Below, one piece after another: positions 11,036 through 22,400 of a DNA stretch of 64,000 nucleotides. The notes under the pieces are model-generated. The model was not told the origin of the DNA, did not search any database, and worked only from the letters and a program-made list of their open reading frames with translations. The translations under genes were made by a program, and so were the position numbers. Within the stretch, counting starts at the first letter, position 1. Every line of letters begins with the position of its first letter. The DNA comes from Prinsepia uniflora (taxonomy: Eukaryota; Streptophyta; Magnoliopsida; Rosales; Rosaceae), in the NCBI GenBank assembly GCA_032719365.1, contig CM064867.1:56360601-56424600 (forward strand). The letters run 5' to 3'.

Positions 11036-13882
11036 TGACAGGACCCACCCCGCTTATCGCCTCGATAATCGGGAAGCATACTGCTCCCGTCTAACAACGA
11101 ACACAAAAGACTAGAAAACCAAATAGAAATTACATCACACCCATTGTCAGACCAGGAAGATTAAACAAATACAACCGACTGGACATCAAGTCCATAGTTC
11201 ACAGAGCATAATATTACAAACCAAGATAAAGAACACATCCTACTCTGTGAACTAACTACTCCGCAACGGAAAACTTTATGCCTCTGCCTCTGCCTCGGCG
11301 CTAGCCCCCGAACTTGTACCACGACCTGGAGGGTATTTAAAACAGCAAAGTGTGAGTGGACTAAAACAAAAGTTTACATAAACTAGTTTATTGAAATCGG
11401 GGTTCGCCCTCCAGTTTTATAATACGCATGCATAAACGGATATTCAAAAACCGCATACTAAACATTCGAAATCCCTTTGTCCGTATCATATGGAAAACAT
11501 TACAGCAACAGTTATAAACTCGTATGAAATGATATAATATTATCAAAAACCATAAATCGTCTTTTCGAAACATTAACCAAACCAAATCATGGAAAACTGA
11601 ATTAATAATCACAATCAAGCCGTTGGATCTATCCGAGCCTTTAAACTCAATATCGGACCTTCCCGGGATATCAACGAGTCTTTAAACTCAAAACAAAATT
11701 AATAGGCCTCGGGGGTATCACATTAACTGAGTCTTTAAACTCACGAGTCTTTAAACTCAATCCGGGTCTTTAAACCCAATTCCGGGCCCGCCCCCTTCAT
11801 CAATTAACCGGGTCTTTAAACCCAAAACCAGATCCAACAATCATACCGGGTCTTTAAACCCAAAACCATTTTATAAAGCACAATTAAAGGATCCCTCGTG
11901 ATCCGTTTTCCAAAAATCATTCCGAAAGCATATATCGTCATAATAGGACTTATGTCCGAATTTCACATGCAATTTCCGAAAATTACTTCACAAATATAAT
12001 CAAATCATCATTAAAACGTAACATGCATAATCATATCCAAATACTTCATCAAAACATCATACATCCATAGGAGAAAACCGTAACCTCGAAATGCGTGAAA
12101 TACGATAATTACCTCGAAAAATGTAAAGTTTACGTAAAACCGAAATATCATAATTATCAACATAAAATCATATGTGAAAACACAAGATAAATGAGTAAAA
12201 TAGTCATGCATGCACGGTTGAAAATCAAAAGTCCACTCACGATTTTTCGGACGCGTCAATCGCGCCCCGTGTGCTCCTCGGTAGCCTCGGGAAAGTTCGG
12301 GCCTGTAAAAAGGCACAATAAGGATTACAAACATCCCCAAAAAGCTCGAACTAATTTCCCTAATTTTTCCGGATTTTTCGACGTAATTAAACTTAAAGCC
12401 TTAATCTTCCGAACCCTCGAAAATATCCCGAACGACTACCAATCGACTCGAACTTTAAATATAAAATGTTAATTAAGCTGAAAGGATCGAATCTCATGTT
12501 GACCGTGATCGGAAATGACGTCCCACAGGCCGTCACGCGCCCCCCAAAGTGGCTGCGCGTGAAGGCCACGCGCCTAGCACTGTAGCTATAGTGTCACCAT
12601 CTTCACCCGCGAGTCTGATAAACGGGCCTTCAACCCGCGACTCGACCCGGCTAATTACCCTTCAATTCTCAATCAATTCCTTTCGTTTTTTATCCTAACT
12701 TCTTCCCTAACCATTTAATTTCGTTCTGTGTCCTTTATTAACCTCAACCATACCTTAATCTGACCGTCGACCCGTGATCAACCAAACGGGTTGATCACCC
12801 AAACTCGGTGGTTTCTAAACCAAACTCGAATTAACTTCACAGGTAGCATAAAGGGACCCAAACGAACCAACACATCTAACAAATTGAATGAATCGTTACC
12901 TAGAAGTAGTCGTCCTCAACACTGCGATTTTCCAGAAACTGGAACTTGAGTTCCTGGCCAAACAGTGCTTGATTTCCTTCAATTCCTTCGTGGTTGAGTT
13001 CGTAGTGAACCCAGAAGACTAATCGCACTCTCAGTTTGGATCAACTCTCCTCACAAATCAATCTTCGAATTTCCCTCCATTTTTCTGGTTTTTCTTCCCG
13101 ACTCAGTTCCTCTCAACTCTCAGCTCTCTCTGGTGCAAAATGAACCTCAGCAATCCCCCAAGTCCTGTTAATCAATCAGTGTGGCAAACTACCCGTGGGA
13201 GACACTCAGAAATGCTCTGGAGACTGTTTCCCGTAACACAGAACCCATAACCAGTTTTTAAACTTGCCCGTGCTCTGTGTGGTTTCAGTCCATTCAAAAA
13301 TGTTTCCCACTGCCTCAAATGACTTAAACAAATCACCCCACACAGCCACTACAACAATTAAACAATGGAATCGTGCAGGGCACTCACGGCACGGCATGGC
13401 CGTGCACACTCTGTTCCACGATGGTGAACAGTAACTGCCGTACAAATGACGAAAATACCCTCAGTTGACAAATTACCAAAATGCCCCTCATCTTCCGTGA
13501 CCCGTAACTTGGTCATTCGATGTCCGTTTGACGCGTGCCACTTGTCGTTATACTCGAGGCATCGAGACCTACTTAACGGTCCTCGAGTCCTGTGAAAATC
13601 AATTTTCAAACAAAGAGTCAATATTTTCCCCCTAATCGTCCAAATTACGGAATTGCCCTTCAACTTCCGAACGTCATAACTTTTTCCCTGTTCGTCGGAA
13701 TTGGACGTGCCACCTGTCTATGGGCTCGTGACGTCCCGCACTACGTCACGGTCATCGGTCAACGCTCGTTCGACCTTCCCATCAAAAAGTAAACAAATTG
13801 ACCGTACTAATCACAAGGGTAAAAACGTCATTTTATTCATTATTTTACAAAATTACATTTTTCGAATTTCCGGGGCGTTACA
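11036..13882 (-). mobile_element. Solo LTR, 2847 bp, target duplication CCCCT
   Basis: Starts TGACAGGACCCACCCCGC, ends CCGGGGCGTTACA, with CCCCT at 11031-11035 and 13883-13887. Its right part closely matches the LTRs of the full-length element at 44434 (for example the block CAGCGATTTTCC near 12920 and the CGTGCCACCTGTCTATGGGCTCGTGACG box near 13706). It therefore looks like the same Tekay-like family. It sits inside the outer LTR. Confidence 0.92.
11636..11870. repeat. Array of TTTAAA-centred short inverted repeats
   Basis: GAGTCTTTAAACTC, then GGGTCTTTAAACCC, recurs about seven times in 235 bp inside the solo LTR. Each unit is a near palindrome and the arms change together between GAG/CTC and GGG/CCC forms. 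The same motif appears on the other strand at about 63698-63750. Confidence 0.8.
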
Positions 13883-13887
13883 CCCCT

Positions 13888-14493
13888 GACTCGACGTCTG
13901 AATAATTTCCATCTCTGAAACTCCTGAGCTTGAGCCTCCCCTCGGAGCTAGTCACCTCTAAGCAGTGTAATCGTGACCTCTCTAGGATCTACGACGTCTG
14001 GAGGCTACCACGCCGGAATCTACGACGTTCGATGGGAACAATCACATTATAGAGGATGGTAGTGTGGAAAACAGTTCACAAACGTTTGTATCTCAAATCA
14101 ACTCAAAATATCTCAATGGGGCCTACGCCCGAAATACAGTTTCATCAAATCACTTTCCACAAAACCATTATAAAAACAGTGTCCAAAACATTTCATAAAT
14201 CCAGGATTCGTCGAATCCTATCAAATTAAATCTCGTAAATCCACAATAGGGTCACAACCCAAAATCTCATATCATTAATCAGAACTGGGTCACATGCCCG
14301 ATATATCATTTCCAAATCAAAACCTTATTCAATTTCACATTTGACTATACTCTAAGTCAAATCATAAACCAACTAGGACACATGCCCGAATATTATTTCC
14401 AAACCCGAAAACCAATTCACTATTCAAATCACTTTCCACTCACCTTTGACTGTAATCCAAGTGAAAGTCAATAATCAACTGAGTCTCATGCCC
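13888..14493 (-). repeat. Outer nested LTR, segment 2 of 4
   Basis: Resumes after the CCCCT duplication with GACTCGACGTCTGAAT and includes several ATGCCCGAAAT-type short inverted units. It is broken again at 14494 by the MITE. Confidence 0.65.
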
Positions 14494-14960
14494 AAGGTTC
14501 AAAACGGCGCTAGGCTCTCCTAGGGTGGTCGATAGGGGCTTAGCGCCTCGGAGGTTTTTTTAAAAAGATAAAATTCAACAAATTAATAATATAATGAATA
14601 CTATCAAATAATTCTAGAACAAAAATTAGTTATCTAGATAAATAAATTGAGTTGGAAATCATAACTGTTAACAATGTAAGTTTTTTTTATTAATTTTATT
14701 ATACAACATTCTATATTTTTTAATTTATTATCTTTGTTTTAGTATTATTAACTAAGTATTTAATAAATAAAATAACTTATATAACTATAAATATATATAA
14801 GAACTTATATAACTAAATATGTATAAGGATATACACGTAAATTCACTAAATATGAATAAGGATGTACACTCAAATCCACCTAGGCGCTTAGTCATTAGTT
14901 AGGGCGGTTTCCAACCTTCGAGCGCCTAGGCGAATTAGGCGGCCGCCATTTTCAACAGTG
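14494..14960. mobile_element. 467-bp MITE with 9-bp target duplication CTCATGCCC
   Basis: CTCATGCCC occurs at 14485-14493 and again at 14961-14969. The insert starts AAGGTTCAAAACGGCGCTAGG; the reverse complement of its end reads CACTGTTGAAAATGGCGGCC, so the ends form imperfect inverted repeats, each followed by CCTAGG-rich sequence. It is AT-rich inside and has no coding frame. A 9-bp duplication is typical of Mutator-like elements; the family assignment is inference. Confidence 0.75.
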
Positions 14961-14969
14961 CTCATGCCC

Positions 14970-16052
14970 GAAATGTCAAGGTATCTCCGTGAAATCCTTC
15001 AAAATCGATAGTCAAATCCTCAATTCACGCCTCTCCATGAAATCATTCAAATCACATAAATCACATGCACGTAGAAAACTCGGCCTAAGCCCAAGTATCA
15101 CATAAAAACATAAATCTCGAAATACGTGTAATATAACATTTTCTACGAAAATGTCAAATCATATTGAAATCATATGCAATCAGTGCATCTAAAACCATGT
15201 TCATAAAACATAGAAAACATTTATGCATGCATCATATTTATAAAGAAAATGTCCGTTCACAGATCGTCCATGCTACGCGCTCAGAATCCGCGCCGTAAGC
15301 CACTTCAAGGCTAATCCAACGTCTCCAGAACTTTCGGACCTATGGAAATCACACCCAAAGGTCACTATCAACCTATATAAGTACAAACCATAAACCCTCA
15401 AAACACTCAGAATAGTAAATGTGTCCCGAACAAGCTTCCCGAGGCTAAAAACCTCCAAATGACCTATCAAACGATCTTTGATCGACCTAAAACCACCACC
15501 ATTTGATTCAAATTATCGAAACCTTTTGAACAATACCAGTTTCACCTCGAAACTTGTGCCACGTGCCCACAAGCATCGGTCAAAGTCCGATCAACGAAGG
15601 TCAATGCTAGTCAACGCTGATATCAGCCCTAGTTGACGTCACTACTGACGTTAGCCTGACTGAAAGGTCTGACACCTGATAGTTCTGATAACGTGCCACG
15701 TGGCACACCCTGATTGGTGCCATGTGTCACCCTTTGGCACTGTCACGTCACATGATGACGTCACCTACTGACGTCATCACTGCCACGTGTCACTGACATG
15801 TCAACTTTGACAATCTAACATCTTTGTGACAACTTGCCACGTGGCACCACCCCCTAGTCCACGTGGTCTGACAATGCTAACATGAATTGTCATGTCAACT
15901 CTGACAGGTCCTGACACACTGCCATTTGGCACCACCCCACTAGTCTACATAGTTTGACATGGCTGACGTGGACCTGCCATGTCAGTTACCACGTAGCCTA
16001 ACACCTCCTAACATCTCTCCACGTGGCACCAACCATCCTCTACCACGTGGAA
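14970..16052 (-). repeat. Outer nested LTR, segment 3 of 4
   Basis: Continues the outer LTR after the MITE. It contains GCATGCATCATATTTATAAAG near 15228, split CTCACAG-type motifs, and a dense region 15600-16045 of TGACGTCA, CCACGTGG and GCCACGTGTCAC motifs before the next insertion at 16053. Confidence 0.65.
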
Positions 16053-19000
16053 TGACAGGACCCATCCCAATCCCCCCCGGGATTAGTGCGGGATGACCCT
16101 GCTCCCGCCTGACACGAAGTGTCAGACAAGGGATATTTCGGACCTTTGCCCTCCCGGGCTATCAGAGTACGCCATGATCCGGAGGAGGACAGTCCACATC
16201 CGCTGTCAACCTGAAGGGCAGTCAAAACATTAAAAACTGTGAGTGGACAAAACAAAAGTTTATAAAAACCTTTTAACGAAGACATTTGTACCCTTCACTA
16301 AAAAGCATGCATGCACTCAAAAACCATTTATCCAAAATAAACCATATGTAGGAACTAAGCCCAAAACCAAGGTTGAAAGAACCATGATGAAAATGACCAT
16401 ACGGGCCACTGCTCAAATCCACAAAGAAACCAATAAGGGACTCAGCCCAAAACCATAACCATACGGAAATCAAATACACGAGCCACTGCTCAAATCCTGT
16501 GCACACCTGTGCACACCACATATCATATATCATATTTATATCACATACATATATAAGTCACACAACCAATCCTGTCACGGTATCCAAAGCTACGCGCGTG
16601 CTACCCGGGTCTCAATCCGAGTCTTCTCAAATTCAAGGTCAATGTTCGCAGACCACTGACCCTACCCGAGGTAATAGTAACCATAGCCTTCCTGAGAGTA
16701 AGGAACCCAACTGAGGGGTGACTCCACTCAGTCGGTGCTCCGTGACTACTCCAGGGTCCACCCAGGCCAACGACCCTCCCCGGAGGAGATAATAGAAGTA
16801 AAGGAAGGTATATGAATACATATATATACATAACATAAACGTTCATGCCCGGTTCCCTTGAACCGTCATGATCCATAACATCCATTAACCAGGCCATTGC
16901 CGGTTCCCATAAACCGTCATGTACCACAATGACCTGACAAAGGTTCATGCCGGTTCCCATAAACCATCATGAACTTGGAAATCCATCTAGGGTCCCTGAC
17001 CCGAAATCATCAGTGTAAAACAACTGGGTCTCGTGCCCGAACATATGACTCAACTGGGCACTCCTCACCAATCGCTATCCTGAACCGTCAGCACTCCGAA
17101 GTCGAGGCTCCCCAGGCTGCCCGACCACGAATCGTGCATCGTGACCTCTCCGGAAGGAACACATCCCAATCCGGAGGCGAGCGTTACATCGTCGATCGCC
17201 GTGCACATAGCACCCGTCGCGACCACGATTTAGACCCGAAGGTCGTAAATAGTGTCATATGCCCGAGACAAAACCAAATGGGTCTCATACCCGAGTTTAT
17301 CCTTTTAGAAATCCAAAACCTTTTCATTTAGACCAATAAAGAAATACAGACCCGTATAAGCACCGTATAAGGGTGAAACCTCGAAATATGTGCTTATACG
17401 TAACCACATACAAATGCACCCATGGCATCATCAAACAAGTAATAAAACATATAATAAACATTTATGCATGCACCAATTTAGAAAACAAGGTCAACTCACA
17501 GACCGTCCGAGCTGCCGCCTCGATTTGCGTGCCATTCGGCTCCCCGAGCCGATCACCATCACCGGGATTCCCAAACCTGTCCAAATTGTAATAGAAGGTT
17601 ACTAACTACTTAATTAACCTCCTACCAAAACCCCGTAATTTTCCCGTATTTTTAACTATTTTTAATCCCAAACCTAAACCTTCTGATGCCCGGGAACATA
17701 TCGAGACGGTGTCTGATCGACACGAAACCAGTCCCAAAATGTTCGTTACATCGAATAGAAGATTTCGTATGTTGGAACCTTCCCCAGATTCCCTGCCACG
17801 CGCCCTCACGCGCCGCTTGAAGTAGCTGCGCGTGGACTTCACGCGCCAGCTATAGTACCTGCTGACGTCATCGCTGACGTCAGCATGACGTCATCTGACA
17901 GCTGTCAGGTCTGACATGTCAGACTCTGACATGTGCCACGTGTCACGCTCCCATTGGTCCATGTCACTATGCTGTCAGTGCCACGTGGCAGTCTGACATG
18001 TGTCACGTGTCATCACGGCACTGGTCCACGTCAGTGACACGTGTCAGCCCCTGATTGGGCCACGTCACTGACATGTGACACGTGTCGGCTGATGAGTGGT
18101 CCACGTCACCTGAAAATCTGACAGGTGCCACGTCATCATGCCACGTCACCACCTTCAACCTCGCACAATCGGTCCGGGCCGGCCGGTCCGGTCCAACCCC
18201 TGCAACTGGACCGGCGTAACCGGTCCAGGCTCATTCCGGCCCATTTTTTCACTGTTTTCAATCCTAATCAATCCTAACCTTCCTATAATCGTCCTAGGAA
18301 CCTAACCCAATTAATTAGAATCCCTAAAACCCACGAGAATCCACGGTTCAATTTTCCCGATTGCACCCAGGGCTGCTCAGCCCTTCACCGCCGTCCAAAA
18401 CACCCTCTACACCTTCCTACAACCTCAATAAACTCATCCTAATCAACTAATAGCAACCATAATGTCTAAATCGAAAAATAGAAGAAAATGGGTTTATCGG
18501 GCTTACCAGGTACCCGCTCGGGTTCTGGGCTCCATCCACCGCCCACGGCGGTTCCAGCCGTCCAGCCACCTCCATCTTGTCTTCTTCCCCCTCTCTGCCC
18601 CTCAGTCTTGGTCCTAGGGTCATGCGTTTGGATTTGGGTGAGAATGGTGGATCGGTTTTGGTTTTTGGAAAAACAAAGAAAATGATCGATGAAGAGGAAA
18701 TGGAAGATGCATGAATGAAAAGTGATGTCCAGTGGATGGGTGACACTTGTCACTCATCCATTGGACCTCCATTAAATATTTGGGCCCACTAGAGACAAAC
18801 TGCACTTTTTGTCTCGTAAAACGTGTCATCATGAATAGTAACCTAGAACTTCCGTGAACCGTAACTTCGTCGTCGAACGTCCGAATTCGACGTGCCGCCT
18901 GTCTACGGATTCGTATCGTCCCCATCTATGTAACGGTCTTTGGCCCTCGGCCATCGGACCTCCTGGTCAAAAAGTCAACATTTTGACCCTTTTAACCAAA

Positions 19001-19284
19001 ATTACCAAAATGCCCCTAAACTTCTGAACGTCATAACTTCCTCCTCGAACGTTGGAATTGAACGTGCCACCTGTCTATGAACTCGTGACGTCACGAACTA
19101 CGTCACGGTCATCGGTCAAAGTCCATTTGACCACCCCGAATGAAAAGTCAACGTTTTGCCACCATCAGGGGCAAAACGATCATTTCGCATCGTTCGTCCG
19201 ATTTCGCTCAATTAATCACGGATTAACCTCACTAATCTCTATTAGTCACTAATCTAATCTAGGAATTCGGGACGGGTCGTTACA
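16053..19284 (-). mobile_element. Solo LTR, 3232 bp, target duplication TGGAA
   Basis: Starts TGACAGGACCCATCCC, ends GACGGGTCGTTACA; TGGAA flanks it at 16048-16052 and 19285-19289. It is very similar to the solo LTR at 41269-44398 over the CCGGTTCCCATAAACCG repeats, the GTATAAGCACCGTATAAG block and the TGACGTCA cluster (17860-18150). It carries a 26-bp palindrome at 18734-18759 and two CGTGCC(G/A)CCTGTCTA boxes at 18891 and 19063, 172 bp apart. Confidence 0.92.
17860..18150. promoter_or_regulatory. Dense TGACGTCA / CACGTG cluster in a solo LTR
   Basis: Within about 290 bp there are repeated CTGACGTCATC, GCTGACGTCAGC, GCCACGTGTCAC and TGACATGTCAG motifs, nearly all palindromic. Homologous clusters lie at 42955-43130 and 15600-16045. 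These are bZIP and G-box type cores; a regulatory role in the LTR is inference. Confidence 0.5.
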
Positions 19285-19289
19285 TGGAA

Positions 19290-20218
19290 TGACATGATGA
19301 CTTGGCTTGCCACGTCATTATCGGTAATCACCAGCGGGTCGATCCGCGACTCTACAACCGGGTCATTCAACCCATATTCCTAACCTGGTCTTAAATTTCC
19401 TTATAATCCACTAAATTCTGCCATTTTTCTCACAATCCACTCATCCTTCTCCCAGAAACTGATCTATGGTCCTAAAACTGCAAAAATGTACCTGAACATG
19501 GCTAGCCAACCTCAATTCTCCACGACCACCATTCGAACCTCGATCCATGGGGTTCCAACATCCTTTCTATCTAATTCTTGTCCCGTCTCACTCGCACAAC
19601 CACAGAGAAGAGGCCCACGGTGTTATTTATTATCCAAAACATCCACATATTGAAAACATGAAACTCAAACACACAGGTTCACGGGCTACCTGGGTTTTCT
19701 TGATTTTCGGGCCACCATCGTGGCTCGTTTGTCCTTCCGCCGTCTCTGTCTCTGTCTCTCTCTTAGTCTCACCCTCTCAATCTGTCTCTTTCTCAAGCAG
19801 TAACAGGTGAAGATGGAAGGAAGAAAATGTAGGATGGTTTCAAGTTTGTTCGAAACAAAGGAAAGAGAGGATGATGCATGAATGTGGGATGATGGCTAAT
19901 GGGATGAGTGACCTAACCCAAAAGTCAACTGTCTCGTAAAACGTGCAACCGTAATAGTTTGTACAATCTAAACCCGTAACTTTCTCGTACGACGTCTAAT
20001 TTTGACATTTTGCCTATCTATGTACTCGTAACATATCGATCTACCTAATGGATCTCGGTCCACGTGCACATTTGACCTCCCAGATCAAAAGTTAATATTT
20101 TACCCTTCTAGTGGCAAAATTGTCATTTCACCTTGACTAATATTGATTAGTCCTGATAATTCTCAATTAATCCTTAATTAGCCTCAATAATCCTATAATT
20201 CTAGGACGCGTCGTTACA
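19290..20218 (-). repeat. Outer nested LTR, segment 4 of 4
   Basis: Resumes after the TGGAA duplication and ends GGACGCGTCGTTACA at 20218, the reverse complement of the LTR start. The TCTCTGTCTC-rich tract near 19740-19790 is low complexity and not coding. Confidence 0.65.
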
Positions 20219-20911
20219 TGCAGAGTCTAGGAAGGATGAATCCGACGAGGAAATCTTGAAAATCTTGAAGAGAATGCAAATCAACATGTCCTTGATCGAG
20301 TGCAGCAAGTAAGTGCCAAAGTACGGAAAGTTTCTAAACGAGTTACGCACTCCAAGGCACCAAACGAGGGAGAAAGAGATTGTGATGGTGAGTGAGATAG
20401 GAAGGATGAATCCGACGAGGAAATCTTGAAAATCTTCAAGAGAATGCAAATCAACATGTCCTTGATCGAGTGCAGCAAGTAAGTACCAAAGTACGGAAAG
20501 TTTCTAAACGAGTTATACACACAAAGGCACCAAACGAGGGAGAAAGAGATTGTGATGGTGAGTGAGACAGTTTCTGCTGTCATTCAACGACGGTTGCCCC
20601 CAAAGTTCAAGGATCCATGGAGTTTTTTTGTCCCCTCCGTGATTGGTAACAAATATTTTGATAAAGTCATGCTAGACTTAGGTGCATCCATTAATGTTAA
20701 GCCATATTCTTTACATGTTGCCCTAGGTTTAGGTAAATTGAAACGTGATGATGTTATCATTCAATTAGCCGCTCATTCTAACATGTATCCTAAGGGATAC
20801 GTTGAAGATGTTCTTGTGTAGGTTAACCAGCTCATCTTCCCTGCAAGTTTTTATTTCCTATACATGAAGGATTCCCCTACGAATCAAGCTCCACTGATGT
20901 TGTTAGGACGA
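20219..20911 (+). pseudogene. Retrotransposon gag/protease remnant (Athila/Tat-like)
   Basis: Translated pieces include KYGKFLNEL-like and KRLPPKFKDPWSF-like segments, then VIGNKYFDKVMLDLGASINV and a GYVEDVLV stretch. These are the gag-protease linker and protease of Athila/Tat Ty3 elements, and match 7140-7463. A stop at 20819 breaks the frame that continues in the other copy. The segment is cut at 20912 by an LTR. Part of it is duplicated in tandem (20231-20570). Confidence 0.65.
20231..20570 (+). repeat. Two-copy 170-bp tandem duplication
   Basis: 20231-20400 is repeated almost exactly at 20401-20570, starting GAAGGATGAATCCGACGAGG in both. It lies in the gag-protease linker remnant. Confidence 0.9.
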
Positions 20912-22383
20912 TGTTATGCTAAAACTAAGCATTAAAGTAAACACAAAGTCACACTCAACACTTAATAAAAACATAGTCAAATTAAAATCTTTTTTTGTAG
21001 ATGTAGCATTGATAAGTAGGGATCGTTCTTTACTGGGGATTGAGGGTACCTAAGCATGATTATCATTTGATTACTTAATTAAGGGGTACTAATTTTATCT
21101 AATGTCCTACGTGATTAACTAACATAATCTAATGTAATCTAATTTATTATTTACATGGTTAACTCATCTTTAAACCTAACTCATTCATAAATTATTCAAA
21201 TTCCAAAATCTATGAAATTCCCTCATCTCAATTCTACGAAATACAAGCATATTATCTCAAGTACGTGCTCGGAAATTTCCCTACACACTTTCAGTGATCT
21301 AGACTTGGAAATTGCCCTATATCTAATCAAGCATTAAGCTTAACATACAAGCATAACAAAAACTAAGATATTGGAACACATGGAAGATTATTGAAACTCA
21401 TTTAAGATATAAAACCATAATTATATTAAAGATCAATACAACAAAACAATTATTCAATAACAAAAGACAATCATAGGGTAAAGAGGTCGTGTTACACTTT
21501 TTCTCCTTGAAAATTGTCCTATGGATGTTAAGTGGCTCGACACTCCTTAGTGAGACACTCGGAAATTGCCCTATATGTCACGAATGAAGGTGTCTATGAT
21601 GGAATATAGTGCGATTCGATTTTGCTAAGGAAATCTGGAATTGATGAAAATGGAAATTTGGTTAAGCAGAGCTTTGGTCCAAAAATGGGCGACTCTTTAC
21701 AATTAACCTAAGTCTATCTATTTATAGGAGAAAATTAACCCTCAAATAAATAGGAGTTCACAATTTAAATTCTAAAAGAAAAATGATTAAACTAATTAAA
21801 TTGAAGTCCTAAAGGAAAAAGGTTTCCTTTGGGAAAAAGAAAACAAATCCTAACATGAATTGGAAAATTATTCCACTAGAAAGAAGGAAAATGTTGCTAG
21901 AATTGAACAGGAAACGATTTGGTAGGACGCTCCTGAACATGGGAATGAAAATTGGCAGGCGCTAGCCAAAATAATGAGAAGATTTCAGTGGTCAACTACA
22001 TGGTCAAATTGGCAAGGCAAAGGAAGGGGGAGATCATTTCGGTACACACGCGCCGAACAGGGCGTAGGGTTGTCGGGACGCACGCGCCGAACTCCTTTAC
22101 ACCTAGTCGAAAGCGGCTTGCCGAATGAGTTTATGGACTAATTAAATGGGTTCGGTAGTCCCCTACCGAATTCGGTTGTACTTTTTGGTGGCCTCATTTC
22201 ATTCAATCATAACTTCTTCAATATAACTCCGATTGAGGTAAGTCTTTCGCCTAAATTATCATAATTCCAAGATTAATCCAATTTTGCACATTTCACAAAA
22301 AATATCTTATTTTCTCCTATTTTGTATTTAAACATTAAAATATAAGCATAAAGGTATAAAATAATGCTTAATAATGCTTATCA
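20912..22383 (-). repeat. LTR, 1472 bp, Athila/Tat-like, different family
   Basis: Starts TGTTATGCTAAAACTAAGC and ends AATGCTTAATAATGCTTATCA, giving TG...CA termini. It interrupts the protease remnant after TTAGGACGA; the intact relative at 7416 continues with CCATTC. On the minus strand the DNA just before the LTR has a purine-rich run (see 22384), so this is the 3' LTR of a minus-oriented element. The matching GACGA duplication was not found downstream. Confidence 0.6.
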
Positions 22384-22400
22384 AATACCCTCACATTTAG
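22384..22400 (-). promoter_or_regulatory. Polypurine tract candidate
   Basis: On the minus strand the sequence reads CTAAATGTGAGGGTATT directly before the LTR. It resembles the TTAAGTGTGGGGG tracts of plant Athila-type elements. A better copy of that motif (CCCCCACACTTAA on the plus strand) lies at about 24068-24080 within the internal region. Confidence 0.5.
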
